In this document: piece after piece, positions 10,958-21,851 of the stretch
How the letters are laid out: the number at the start of each line of letters is the position of its first letter
How positions within the stretch are numbered: position 1 is the first letter of the stretch
Assembly (NCBI RefSeq): GCF_016097555.1
Contig: NC_054703.1
Coordinates: 22,352,914-22,416,913, forward strand
Direction: 5' to 3'
Origin: Gigantopelta aegis
Taxonomy: Eukaryota; Mollusca; Gastropoda; Neomphalida; Peltospiridae
Length of the DNA stretch: 64,000 nt
Notes under the pieces: model-generated
What the model saw: the letters and a program-made list of their open reading frames with translations, nothing else
Told to the model about the DNA's origin: nothing
The model's database searches: none
Program-made: the position numbers and the translations under genes

Positions 10958-11047
10958 ACACAATGTCAGCCTGGTTTTGTGAAATACGAAAACAGCTGTT
11001 ACTGGTTTTCACTGAAATCAGCGATCCGATCATGGGATGAAGGCAAG
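10958..11047 (+). CDS. Lectin locus A, exon 2: first part of a C-type lectin domain
   Basis: A 90-base exon (30 codons) with acceptor 'ttagtttcag' before it and donor 'aag|gtacta' after it. It encodes the opening of a C-type lectin-like fold: CQPGFVKYENSCYWFS with two cysteines and the typical GF..Y..SCYW pattern, then SWDEGK at the position where family members have W.EA. It ends in phase 0, which fits exon 3 exactly. The homologous but broken exon of locus B is at 62308-62395. CTLD proteins of molluscs are usually secreted and bind glycans; the specific ligand cannot be inferred because the part with the sugar-binding residues is not in the window. Confidence 0.75.
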
Positions 11048-11062
11048 GTACTACATGTACAT

Positions 11063-11420
11063 TTAAAGGGACATACCTCAGTTTCAACCCGTGAAAATTA
11101 ACACTTAAGTTTAGTTAATCTACAGATTTGTAACACATTTGGATAAAGTTACAATTGAGTGAAACATGAGTCTGTGACTTTGAAATGGTGAAATATCCTC
11201 TAAAAATAGACTAAAACTCGACTTCATAACTGTTACTTCTCAGACGCACGTGCGTTTTTAAAAATATGAGAAATGCATTTTGTGATATTAAAACCACCAG
11301 GATGACCAAAAACACTTCGAATGTACGGAAATTGATAATCTAAACAATAAAATCTCAGTAAAGTATGATTTCATTTATCAAAATGCCTTTGTGTTTAAAA
11401 TCTACGGTATGTCCCTTTAA
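11063..11420. mobile_element. MITE with TTAAAGGGACATACC ends
   Basis: Left end 'ttaaagggacatacctcag' and right end 'ggtatgtccctttaa' are exact inverses over about 15 bases and both include TTAA, as in piggyBac-like or Kolobok-like target sites. About 358 bases, non-coding, inside the intron just after exon 2. Confidence 0.75.
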
Positions 11421-11477
11421 TTTTGTTTCATTATCATTTCATATATTTTCCGTTCTTACATCCAATGCATGTTCGCT

Positions 11478-11810
11478 GGGGCGGGACGTAGCCCAGTGGT
11501 AAAGAGTTTGCTTGATGCGCGATCAGTCTAGGATCGATCCCCGTCGGTGGACCCATTGGGCTATTTCTCATTCCAGCCATTGCTCCGCAACTGGTGTAAG
11601 AAAGGTCGTGGTATGTGATATCCTGTATGTGGGATGGTGCATGTAAAATATACCTTGCTGCTAATCGAAAAGAGTAGCCCATGAAGTGACGACGGCGGGT
11701 TTCGTCTCTCAATATATGTTTGTTCCATAACCATATGTCCGCCCCCGTATTACCGTAAATAAAATATGTTGAGTGCGTCGTTAAATAAAACATTTCCTTC
11801 CTTCCAATTC
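11478..11810 (+). mobile_element. SINE, tail B, full length
   Basis: Head 'ggggcgggacgtagcccagt', B-box 'ggatcgatccccgtcgg', body 'gcatgtaaaatataccttg', tail 'tgcgtcgttaaataaaacat' with 'ttccttcc' at the end. Confidence 0.9.
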
Positions 11811-11881
11811 ATATTCAAGCAGTCTGTCCTGAGCACACGCCTCAGTTATCTGAGCTTCCCAGCAGAGCAAATAAAAAAAGT

Positions 11882-12178
11882 TGTTTTGTTTAACGAAGCA
11901 GCTAGAGCACATTGATTTACTAATCATCGACTATTGGATGTCAAACATTTTATACTGTTGATGTATAGTCTGGGAGAGGATACCCGCTACAGGTTTCCAT
12001 TAATAGCAAGGGATCTTTTATATGCACCATCCCACAGACAGGACAGTACACACCACGACCTTTGTTACACCAGTTGTGGAGCAATGGCTGGAACGAGAAA
12101 TAGCCCAGGCGCCTCCAACGGGAATCGATCCTAAACCGACCGCGCATCAAGCGAGCGCTTCACCGCTGGGATACATCC
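11882..12178 (-). mobile_element. SINE, tail A, minus strand
   Basis: Reversed tail 'tgtttaacgaagcagctaga', body 'caagggatcttttatatgca', reversed head to 'gcgcttcaccgctgggatac', followed by a run of C. Head-to-head with the SINE at 12300-12588. Confidence 0.85.
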
Positions 12179-12299
12179 CCCCCCCCCCCCATAATAAGAA
12201 GCATCTGTCACATGGCAAGTTTATTTTCATGGCGGCCCACATATCTTTGAAGCATCGCAGTACTTTTGTGTGTGTGTGTGTGGAGGGGGGGGGGGGTTG

Positions 12300-12588
12300 G
12301 GGGGGGTCCACCCCAGTGGTAAAGCGCTTGCTTGATTTGCGGTCGGTTTGGGATTGATCGCCGTCGGTGGACCCATTGGATTATTTCTCGTTCCAGCCAG
12401 TGCACCACGACTGGTATATCATAGGCCGTGGTATGTGCTATCCTGTCTGTGGCATGGTGCTTATAATGGAACACTGTAGCGGGTTTCCTCTCTATGACTG
12501 TCAAAATTTCCAAACGTTTGACATTCAATAGCCGATGATTAATAAATCAATGTGCTCTAGTGGTGTTGTTAAACAAAACAAACTTTTG
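12300..12588 (+). mobile_element. SINE, tail A
   Basis: Preceded by a (GT)n/G-rich tract (12270-12305). Head 'ccccagtggtaaagcgcttg', tail 'cattcaatagccgatgatta' to 'tggtgttgttaaacaaaac'. The body is shortened. Confidence 0.85.
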
Positions 12589-13079
12589 TTCATTTTAAAC
12601 AAAATCGTACCACCAGCAATTTTTTTATTATTATTATTTTTTTTAAATTATATATGGATCTTTTCAACGTCTTGACTAGGTTGAAAATGCCACACTCCCA
12701 ATCGATAAGTACGAACGCTATTAACATAGGTGTCAAATCCAGATAGAAATGTTTCTGTAGTATCGTAATTCTTATTGCCCACACACTAAGTATTGAGAAT
12801 GATGCTTTCTAATCTTGTTCTGCCGGGGGTGGGGGGGTTGTGTAACACTAAATGTTCAGTTATAAAAATAAATGGTGACATAAAAGTAATGTGCGCGGCC
12901 ATAGATAAATTGCGACACCTTTTACACTGTTACTTGAGGAAATTATTATTATTATTATCATATATTTATCCTATAACTTACCCATGATATCCATGCCATA
13001 AACCCATGTGATAATTTACTCTATTAAGTCGGTTAATAATGGTATACAAATGGTATGTGTTGCTGTGGATGGGTCATTT
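12589..13079. other. Intron 2 of locus A, distal part
   Basis: AT-rich with short T and ATT runs; no element or coding signal recognised. Confidence 0.4.
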
Positions 13080-13215
<136 letters not shown>

Positions 13216-13219
13216 TTAG

Positions 13220-13313
13220 GCATATTGCCAAAGCATTAATTCCTACCTTGTCATCATAACGTCAGCTGAAGAAGACAAATTCATCCGGGAATATCTGTTA
13301 CAAAGTACAACGA
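13220..13313 (+). CDS. Lectin locus A, exon 3: second part of the C-type lectin domain
   Basis: A 94-base exon between acceptor 'ttttttag' and a perfect donor 'gtaagt'. It enters in phase 0 and leaves in phase 1. The protein reads AYC, then NSYLVIITSAEEDKFIREYL: the classic CTLD segment with a conserved cysteine, the hydrophobic LVxI strand and the (E/Q)E..FI helix. Joined to exon 2 it gives SWDEGK-AYC, as expected in CTLDs. Homologous exons are at 48129-48222 (-) and 63020-63113 (+), both also exactly 94 bases. No following exon with the WND/EPN-type sugar-binding region was found downstream. Confidence 0.82.
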
Positions 13314-13465
13314 GTAAGTATGCTTAAATATTTAGAGTTAATCAAAACAACCACACATAGAATGTTTATATTGATGTGAATCATACATTGTTTATAATAG
13401 TCCGTTCGCGTCAAAACGGAACTGGTGACTGAGCTGACTGATGTGTATTTGAACTACATATAGTG

Positions 13466-14112
13466 TGTCCAGGCGCTTGTGCCAATCTGATTAAAATTAG
13501 CTCTACTGGTTTACCAGTAGATCTAACAGCATTGCGTGGACACCCAGGTTTAGGTGGCATTTCAACTATAAATAACAATTTAAATATCGACCAATGATAC
13601 TTAGCCGTTTATAACGTTATTCGGGGGCATACAAATTCTAAAAATATCGGGCGCGACTATTTTATGTAATATGCCAACTTGTTGGTCTATTTCAACATTA
13701 AGAAACCGGGGAAATGTTTAGTAATAAACTCTGGATTGTATAGTAGTATAAACATATTTTATGGCTATATCATCACGTTTTTTTTTTTGGTTTTTTGTCT
13801 TGAGACGAATTTTATATAAACTTTTATATCGAAATTAGTTTCTGGCATACTTTCCAACTAAATATATTGTCCATGGACTGTCCCACTTCGTAATTCACCC
13901 AAATCATTTCGTATGCCCTTGGCATAATCCCGAATGTTTTCAAATTATTTTCAAATCCTTTTGAAATCACTGGCATGATTTTGCAAGTAAGGTTTTGATT
14001 GGTCGAATGAAAGGTCAACTGCACATGAGCTCAAACGGGGTGCTATTAGATCCACAGGTAATAGTAATTAACCAGAGGTGGTAATTTCAATTAGATTGGC
14101 GCTTATGCATAC
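13466..14112. mobile_element. Non-autonomous DNA element with long imperfect inverted ends
   Basis: Left end near 13474 reads 'gcgcttgtgccaatctgatt' and continues 'ggtttaccagtagatctaac'; the right end, reversed from 14108, reads 'gcgccaatctaattgaaatt' and continues 'cctgtggatctaatagca'. The two 55-65 base ends match with scattered differences. Interior AT-rich and non-coding. Confidence 0.6.
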
Positions 14113-14960
14113 ACTTTAGAAGAGGGTGGGGTGCTAAACTGAAGGCTAGCGAAATGTATGAGGGGATAAAATATATTTCCCTAGGAAAAGTATTCAAACA
14201 AAAGAAAACATTTACTTGACCAAGGAGAGGATTCGGCCGCCGAAACCCACCCTCTGCTTATATTCCTGTGTTTGTAATTACATAAAACTGTTGGTAAACT
14301 AAATAAGTTGTGTTGTTTGTAATTATAAGAATTGTTTGTCATTTTGTTGTGAATTTATCGATGTATATGGTGTACACTACTAAAGGAAATACCATAGACG
14401 ACAATAGTGACATATGTGGCTAAAACGCCTACCTGCTATGCATCAATCGACATAAACACTACGGATATAAATACTACCACCCCTGACCCTTAAAGTGAAT
14501 CAGGACAAATTCAGGGTGAAGCTGCTCATTGGGGAGATAACGAGCTGTTTTATTAGCTTGAATTCCCAATGTATTTGCTCTGGAGAATTAGAGTGTTTTG
14601 TGCCTGGTTAATAATGCCGTTTTTATAAATATTCTAAAGGTTTTCTCTGTAAAATTGTTTTACGCCAATTTTAGACTAAAAAAGCAATTAAGAAATGTTA
14701 GTTTTATGTTTATGCACTTTAGAAATTCCCAGAATTAATTATTTCAAGTTGGTAATGCTTTTTCTATGGGCTAAACTGACGTATTTACAAAAGTTGAATT
14801 TCCTTAGGATTTAGAGTGTGCATTTACAAACTGTCAAGTGCAAACGGAAGCTGGACCAAAACGCAATTACTTTATTTATTGGGCAATTGAGTGCATAACG
14901 TAATTATTAAATGAAATGATATTTATTTTGTAAAGGTAGATCTCTTCCTAGCGTAACGTA
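14113..14960. other. No gene seen
   Basis: AT-rich intergenic or intronic DNA. I looked for a third CTLD exon here and did not find one. Confidence 0.5.
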
Positions 14961-14965
14961 ATTTC

Positions 14966-15065
14966 TGATTGGCTGTTATGACGCCACGTGGTACTTCTCA
15001 AAAACTATAAAAGTCCGACGCCAATGGACGTCAGCATTCTTTCTCGGACATCCCAAACTGTAAGT
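14966..15065 (+). promoter_or_regulatory. Candidate RNA polymerase II promoter and short first exon
   Basis: In order: inverted CCAAT box 'gattggct' (14967-14974), CACGTG E-box (14985-14990), TATAAAAG (15006-15013), an initiator-like 'tcagcattct' about 25 bases downstream, then a perfect donor GTAAGT at 15060-15065. This would make a non-coding first exon of about 25-30 bases. No matching second exon was identified, so the gene it would drive is unknown. It could instead be a mobile-element promoter. Confidence 0.45.
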
Positions 15066-15472
15066 TCATGTTCCTTTGTCTAACGTTACAACTGTATTAC
15101 ATTACCTAACATTGCATACAATTAAACCGACTCCGGAATAATTTTAACTTGTATTTCTTAAGTAAATTGTATTATAATACCATCTCTAATTAACTTGTTT
15201 TATGGAATAATTACAAGTAACCGTAAGCTACAGTGAAGTTTACATTTATTGGAGATACAATTCTCACTGGTTTGATATAATTAGAGCTGAAAGGAAGATA
15301 TCTATTTATATGTTGGAAACTTACCTGTGAACATTAACTTTATTTCTATTTACTCATCACCTTTATATAAATTTATAATTCTGAAAATTGGAACACTTCG
15401 TCTTTGTCATCTGTGAATATTTATTTGTATTCTCTGGACTTTGTTAATATCCTTGGGACGCGGCCACAACAG

Positions 15473-15504
<32 letters not shown>

Positions 15505-15802
15505 TTAGGTAGCATATCCAGTGTAATCAAAGTATGTGATATTTTTCAGATGATATACTTTCAGAATTTGCTAACTTTGCAAATTAGATGTCAATTAATC
15601 GATGTCACTGCACTACGTTTATTGACATTTAAACACAATATCCTATGGTGACACTCCATAATAGTCCAGTTGCTAGCTGATTCATGTGGACAGAGTGGAT
15701 AAAAGCGTCAACGTTTCCCCTGCTGTTTCTGTAGGTCCTGTGATTAGATTTTGTCCTATAAGCCAATCTGTCAGTGCTTTGGGAAAACATTATATCTTGA
15801 TG
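15066..15802. other. No gene seen; short TA array
   Basis: AT-rich. A short (TA)n lies at about 15474-15494. Could be intron of the gene predicted from the promoter at 14966-15065. Confidence 0.4.
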
Positions 15803-16000
15803 TCAAGATGGCCGCCATTTACGAAACAGATTTGTCAATATATTGAGTTCTAAATGCTTCCAGACCACAATTCATACTGCTATATCTATCCTTTATTAAT
15901 GCTTGTGATGTATCCGTGCTATATCTGACAAATTTTCTCTTAATTTGTAGATGGCCGCCATTTACAATACGTCTTTGTCAGTATCTTGAGTTCTAAATGC
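15803..16000. repeat. Two-unit direct repeat, about 145-base period
   Basis: 'gatggccgccatttac' followed by 'tattgagttctaaatgct' occurs at about 15808-15855 and, with few changes, at 15952-16000. A third weaker 'gctgccatcttgaatttta' (reverse sense) is at 16071. Confidence 0.6.
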
Positions 16001-16425
16001 TATATGTATCGCCTGTGAATATGCCAACTTAGCATTCTTAATTAAATGTTCAGTTACATGTTAATATAGCTGCCATCTTGAATTTTACAAATGGTCCATT
16101 GAAATCATTTCAATATATACATATAATGGAACCAATTTTTTATAATCGCCCTAATATCTCAGTTATCCTGTATTACAACCTGGATTAACAAAAACAATAA
16201 TTAACACTTGTCAAAACGTTTTAGATGAAATGTGAATTGTTCAGCAGCGTATTAATAATAATAACAATAAAATGTGCATAAACAGAATAAATATCTCTTC
16301 AAAATTCAAATATCAACAAATTTAGGTAAATAATGGAACAGATGAAAATAAATTGTGAGTATTTAAATTGTGAGTTACATGTAGAGTTTTTGTTTTCATT
16401 TGTTGTTTGTTTTTTAGACCAGATC

Positions 16426-16568
16426 TGGTGATTATAAAACGTTTAGAGTCTAGAATCGAGACTCTAATAGAGTCTGATATTCTAATGTCATGATAACGCC
16501 ATACAACGTGTATGCGTATGACGTCATTAGAGATTGTGTCTGGACTCTAAAAGTTTTATAAGCACGGG
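16426..16568. mobile_element. Small palindromic MITE
   Basis: Left end 'gattataaaacgtttagagt' and the reversed right end 'cttataaaacttttagagtc' are near-identical. About 140 bases. The interior has further 'gactctaatagagtc'-like palindromes. Confidence 0.65.
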
Positions 16569-16711
16569 CCCAGTTGTCTAAGTAGCTGTTTTGGAAAAGT
16601 CACTGCAAAAGCCAAAAGATAAAGTATGTAATGGATTTACAACGTAAAGCAGCAGTGTTGCTCAATCCCAGACAGAATCCTACAACAACATTCGATGCAC
16701 CATTTTATACA

Positions 16712-16908
16712 TACGTAGCGCATTGACTAATGTGATGCGCGGTCGATCTAGGATCAATCCCAGTCGGTTGGCCCATTGGTTTATTTCTCGTTCTAGCCAG
16801 TGCACCACAACTGGTATATCAAAGGCCGTGGTATGTGCTATCCTGTCTGTGGAATGGGGAATATAAAAGATCCCTTACTACTAAAAACATGTAGCGGGTT
16901 TCCTCTAA
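16712..16908 (+). mobile_element. SINE, both ends shortened
   Basis: Head from 'gatgcgcggtcgatctagg', 'tgcaccacaactggtatatc', body 'aatataaaagatcccttact', stops at 'tgtagcgggtttcctct'. Confidence 0.8.
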
Positions 16909-17059
16909 TACTATATTTCAAACTTAAGATTATATGATAAAGAGATTATTACCCTCGTGTATTTAGGTATTATCAATATCATATATTAGTAATAAAAATA
17001 ATGTATTATGCGAGCCTCCTAATATATGATACTGACGATACCGAAAAACACTGGTAATA

Positions 17060-17175
<116 letters not shown>

Positions 17176-17221
17176 TTGTTCGTACGTACAAAATTATTTG
17201 GACACCCAATGCAATCAATTT

Positions 17222-17518
17222 AACGGGCGGGACGTAGCCCTGTGGTAACGCGTCCGTCTGATGCGTGGACGCTCTAGGATCGATCCCCGCCGGTGGACCC
17301 ATTGGGATGTTTCTCTTTCCACCCAATGCACCAAGAATGGTATATCAAAGGCCGTGGTATGTGCTATCCTGTCTGTGGGATGGAGCATATAAAATATCCC
17401 TTGCTACTAATGAAAAAATGTAGCGGATTTCCTCTCTATGATTGTCAAAATGACATCCAATAGCCGATGATTAATAAATCAAAATGCTCTAGTGGTGTCG
17501 TTGAAACAAAACACAGTT
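17222..17518 (+). mobile_element. SINE, tail A
   Basis: Head 'gggcgggacgtagccctgtg', B-box 'ggatcgatccccgccgg', tail 'gacatccaatagccgatgat' to 'agtggtgtcgttgaaacaaa'. Confidence 0.85.
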
Positions 17519-17691
17519 TGTTTTTATGTGTAACTTCAACACCGTTCAAAATAACATACGGACGTTTTATACACACATAAAGCTAGTGGTCTGGTAGTGA
17601 CTTTTGCTACGAGTGAGTTTTTATTTTCAATATTTGTTTTGCTGCGATGGAAACAAATAGCCATAAATAATAAATGTCCTGGTTCCGCAGA

Positions 17692-18123
17692 CCAACTCTA
17701 AAACCGTTCAAGATAATTGCGAAATTTGTTTAGAAAGTATATATGGTATATAGTGGAGAAGGCCAACTCTAAAACCGTTCAAGATTATTGTGAAATTTGT
17801 TTAGAAAGTATATATAGTATATAGTGGAGTAGGTCAACTCTAAAACCGTTCAAGATAATTGTGAAATGTGTTTAGAAAGTATATATAGTATATGGAGGAG
17901 AAGGTCAACTCTAAAACCGTTCAAGATAATTGTGAAATTTGTCTAGAAAGTATATATAGTATATGGAGGAGAAGGAGAAGGTCAACGCTAAAACCGTTCA
18001 AGATGATTGCGAAATTTGTTTAGAAAGTATATATAGTATATGGAGGAGAAGGTCAACTCTAAAACCGTTCAAGATAACTGTGAAATTTGTTTAGAAAGTA
18101 TATATAGTATATAGTGGAGAAGG
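17692..18123. repeat. 71-base minisatellite, six units
   Basis: Units start at 17692, 17763, 17834, 17905, 17982 and 18053 (71 bases each, one of 77 through an extra 'gaagga'). Core 'caactctaaaaccgttcaag' then 'gtttagaaagtatatatag'. Not coding. Confidence 0.9.
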
Positions 18124-18302
18124 TCAATTCGCTCCAAAACCAACTCGCCCAAGCGGTTGGTCAACTCTCCCCACTTTATTATGTTCAAAGTAAATTTAAT
18201 TAATATATTACATTTGACGGAACTGCAACATGTTTCAAGCTAGAACATTCACCGGGAGTTCACAGCTGTCAGTGTCCCAGTAGTAACCTTAAGTTTGTAA
18301 AT

Positions 18303-18413
18303 AGAGAATAATACATTCGTGTCAGTTAGATACCATTTATCTCACGAGATTTTTTAAATGAGCGAAAGCGTTGTAAGATAAATGGTATCTAACTGACACG
18401 AATATATTATTCT
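18303..18413. mobile_element. Palindromic MITE, copy 2
   Basis: Arms 'cattcgtgtcagttagatac' and, reversed from the right end, 'attcgtgtcagttagatacc'; centre 'gagcgaaagcgttg'. Shorter loop than the copies at 5846 and 21332. Confidence 0.75.
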
Positions 18414-18869
18414 AGTTCTTACATATCCTAAAAAAAGCCCCCAGGTTTTAAGCAAATTTTAACATCCTTTTTGACTAAAAGTTATTTACAGCCGTTGCAC
18501 CAGAAGCTAACTTACGCGTCACAGACCCATGATTGTCAGGTTAACTATACGTCACAATGTAATCGATTTCCATCGTGTAGGTTTTCATTGCATGTATGCC
18601 AGTGGTGACCTAGTCATCACCTAGGAGCAGCCAGTGTCGTATGTTTGGTAATTGTTAACACATGTGTTACTTCCCGATATCAGACAACTGGACTAGGTGA
18701 AGTGGTTTTATAGGGTTCTTTATTCTGGAGAATCGGGATATATAGTCTAACAAACCCTATAAGCAAAAATGGCATTATTAAAATACATTCACAACTATAC
18801 ATAAACAGTCTTAAAACACCATATTAAAACGCATTAAAAATATATATAAATACACTCCGTTGGAGGTCG

Positions 18870-20967
18870 CAGGAAATGTCCGGACCGACAGATACTACCG
18901 CCGTTGGTTTTTGGCAGGATGAAATGTGTACATTCACTCCACATAAACAAACAGTCAGTGATTTTGAAATAGTCAAATCAAAAAGAAAACGCAAACTAGC
19001 GAATTCACCAGAGGAGGCATTGCCACCTATGTCAAGAATGGCATTCCTCATTCACTTATTCCAAACATTAATGCTCACAATAATATAGAATCACTAGGAG
19101 TATCAATACATGGCCACACAGAAAATATTAATGTTTTTAATTTTCACATACATCCGGGTGCCACAACTAGACAAATTACAGTAGAAAATTATTTAAAAAT
19201 AATTGGTAAATTTAATGATAATTTAATTATCACGGGAGATTTTAACAGTAAAAATATACTTTGGGGATCTAATTTTACAAATACACAAGTGACAGTAATA
19301 GAATCATTGATGGATAAACTAGATTTAGCATGTCTCAACGATGGCACTGAGACCTATCATTCAGAAATAAATCAAGCATGGACATGTCTTGACATTACCC
19401 TGGTATCACAAGCCATGGCGGCTAAATGTATGTGGAATGTCCTTAACGACTTGGGTAGCGATCACATGCCTACCATTACTAATTATAATACTTCTGATAA
19501 TTGGCAAGAACATATTAATTATAAAAATAAATGGAATTTCAATAAAGCCAATTGGCATACGTTTAGAGACTTGTGTGATAAATTAGACCATGGGCAGATT
19601 AGAAATAAAAATATTAATAAGTTTAGTGATAATTTAATTAATGCCGTTATTAAAATTGCAAATTCAACAGTCCCCATTTCAAATAATAAAGTAATATCTA
19701 ATTCTGTACCTTGGTGGACAGATGAACTTACTAATTTAAAAATACAGAGAAATAAATTAAGAAATAAAGTCAAAAAAGATAAAAACTGTGGAAATGTTAA
19801 ACAATTTAAAGAAACTAAATATAAATTATCTTCAGAAATATTAAAAGCTAAAAAAGCCTCATGGGAGCAATTTTGTTTTTCAATTGACAGTAAATGTTCT
19901 ATTAAAGACGCGTGGTCAAAAATTAAAAGAATCCAGGGGAAACCAAATACACACAATAATATTTTAAGAAATAGTAAGATTTATTTAACTAATCAACAAA
20001 AGGTTAATGTGTTGGGACAAACATTTAGAAATAACTCAGCAACTACTAATTACTCTAAAGTTTTTCAAACTAAAAAATTAAAAACAGAAAATGAAGATAA
20101 AATTCCCCTGGATTCTAAATGCCCAAAGGGTGACACACTCTATAATCTACCATTTAAACTCCAGGAATTGCTCAATGCTTTTTCTAATCGTAAAGGGACT
20201 GCCCCGGGTCCAGATAATTTTAGTTATTTGTTTTTTTTTTAAATATGCCAATAGCTATCCTTGAGCTATTCCTGGAGTTATTTAATTTAATTTGGAAACA
20301 AGGTTACATCCCCCTTGCTTGGAAACATGCTGAAGTTTTCAGCCTTCCAAAAAAGGGGAAGGACCTTTCCAATCCTACTAATTATAGACCTATATCCCTA
20401 ACTTCCAGTGTGTGCAAGACCATGGAAACTATGGTTAACAATCGCCTTACCCACTTTTTGGAAAGTAATAATTTACTTAGTCAATTCCAAAGTGGTTTTA
20501 GGAAACATCACTCCACCACTGACCACCTTGTCCGTTTACAAACCGAAATTAAAGATGCTTTTCGGAAGAAACACATGGTGGCGGGGGTGTTTGTTGATAT
20601 CGAAAAGGCTTATGACATGGTCTGGCGCCACGGGTTGTTAGTTAAAATTTATAATATGGGAGTAAAAGGTCAGATGTTTAATTTTATTGATTGTTTTATA
20701 TACAATAGAACTTTTTCAGTTAACCTTAATGGTTTTTCTTCTCCCATATTGGATTTAGAAAATGGAATTCCCCAAGGATCAGTTATTGCACCAACTTTAT
20801 TTAGTATTTTTATAAACGATTTGGCCAAGGTTTTAACTGATTCAGACATATCAAATAGATCAAAATTAAGTATCGGGCTCTTTGCAGACGATACAGCTTT
20901 TTGGAGAATTGGTAAATCATTGAAACATATTCAAACAGATCTCCAAAAAGATATGGAAATGAATTAG
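18870..20967 (+). pseudogene. I/Jockey-like LINE relic: partial endonuclease and reverse transcriptase
   Basis: Fragment of a non-LTR retrotransposon. After a short lysine-rich piece (18876-19088) the endonuclease C-terminal half is readable from about 19200: ITGDFNSKNILWGS, then CLNDGTETYH, CLDITLV and GSDHMP. The RT begins APGPDNFSY near 20210; a frame break in a T-run at 20230-20240 shifts to LPKKGKDL, NYRPISLTSS, VFVDIEKAYD, GIPQGSV and the catalytic FADD at about 20884-20895. It stops within the palm, so the thumb and anything beyond are gone. The endonuclease N-terminus is also missing. Motif style suggests the I superfamily; the clade is not tested. Confidence 0.8.
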
Positions 20968-20991
20968 CTGACCTAAATGCTAAGAAATCCT

Positions 20992-21700
20992 TAGTGACTT
21001 TTGCTACGAGTGAGTTTTTATTTTCAATATTATTTGTTTTGCTGCGATGGAAACAAATAGCCATACATAATAAATGTCCTGTTTCCGCAGGCCAACTCTA
21101 AAACCGTTCAAGATAATTGCGAAATTTATTTAGAAAGTATATGTAGTATATAGAGGAGAAGGTCAATTCGCTTCAAAACCAACTCGCTCCAGCGGTTGGT
21201 CAATTCGTCCCACTTTATTATGTTCAAAGTAAAAGTAAATTGCGGAACTGAAACGTATTTCAAGCTAGAACATTCACTGGGAGTTCAAAGTTGTCAGTGT
21301 CCCAGTAGTAACCTTAAGTTTGTAAATAGAGAATAATGCATTCATGCCCGTTAGGTACCATTTATCTCACAACGAGTTTTTTTAAACGAGCGAAAGCCAG
21401 TTTGATACGTTTTTAATCAACGAGTTGTGAGATAAATGGTATCTAACGGACACGAATGTTTTATACTATTTCCTCAAAAAACAGGTTTTAAACAAATTTT
21501 AACATCGTTTTCGACTAAAAGTTATTTACAGCCGTTGCACTTGTAGCTGCTCACAGACCCATGATTGTCGTGTTAACTATACGTCACAATGTAAGCGATT
21601 TCTATCGTTTAGTTTTTTAGTGGATGTATGGCAGTGTGACCTAGTCATCACCTAGGCGCAGCCAGTCGTATGTCTTGAAATTGATAACACATGTACATGT
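20992..21700. repeat. Flanking direct repeat, right copy
   Basis: Homologous to 17595-18670 from 'tagtgacttttgctacgag' to 'gataacacatgt'. Has one 71-base unit (21092-21162), a MITE and the palindromic 'gtgacctagtcatcaccta'. It begins immediately after the truncated LINE frame. Confidence 0.75.
21332..21466. mobile_element. Palindromic MITE, copy 3
   Basis: Arms 'cattcatgcccgttaggtac' and reversed right end 'cattcgtgtccgttagatac'; inner arms 'tctcacaacgag' and 'gttgtgagataa'. Best preserved of the three copies. Confidence 0.8.
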
Positions 21701-21851
21701 GTAAATAACTATGTGTTATCAAACACGACGCATTGTGTTCTCACCAACGGATGTGTAAGAAATGCCAATAGACAAGACAAACTGGGAGAATAATTATAAG
21801 ATACGTACACTATCAAATTGTGCATAGTCATTACTAGACTATTAATATATA

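Larger units (their letters stand above)
17595..18670. repeat. Flanking direct repeat, left copy
   Basis: Starts 'tagtgacttttgctacgag'. Contains the 71-base minisatellite, 'ccaactcgcccaagcggttg', a palindromic MITE and 'gtgacctagtcatcacctag' near the end. The same modules in the same order are at 20992-21700, with a single minisatellite unit. Together they bracket an I-like LINE relic. Confidence 0.75.

Noticed and set aside
17692..18123. CRISPR-like array
   Set aside because: The 71-base units are contiguous tandem repeats without unique spacers, in a eukaryotic genome.
17595..21700. LTR retrotransposon bounded by the direct repeats
   Set aside because: The repeats lack TG..CA ends, differ by minisatellite number, and enclose a non-LTR reverse transcriptase with APE-type endonuclease; no gag, protease or integrase.
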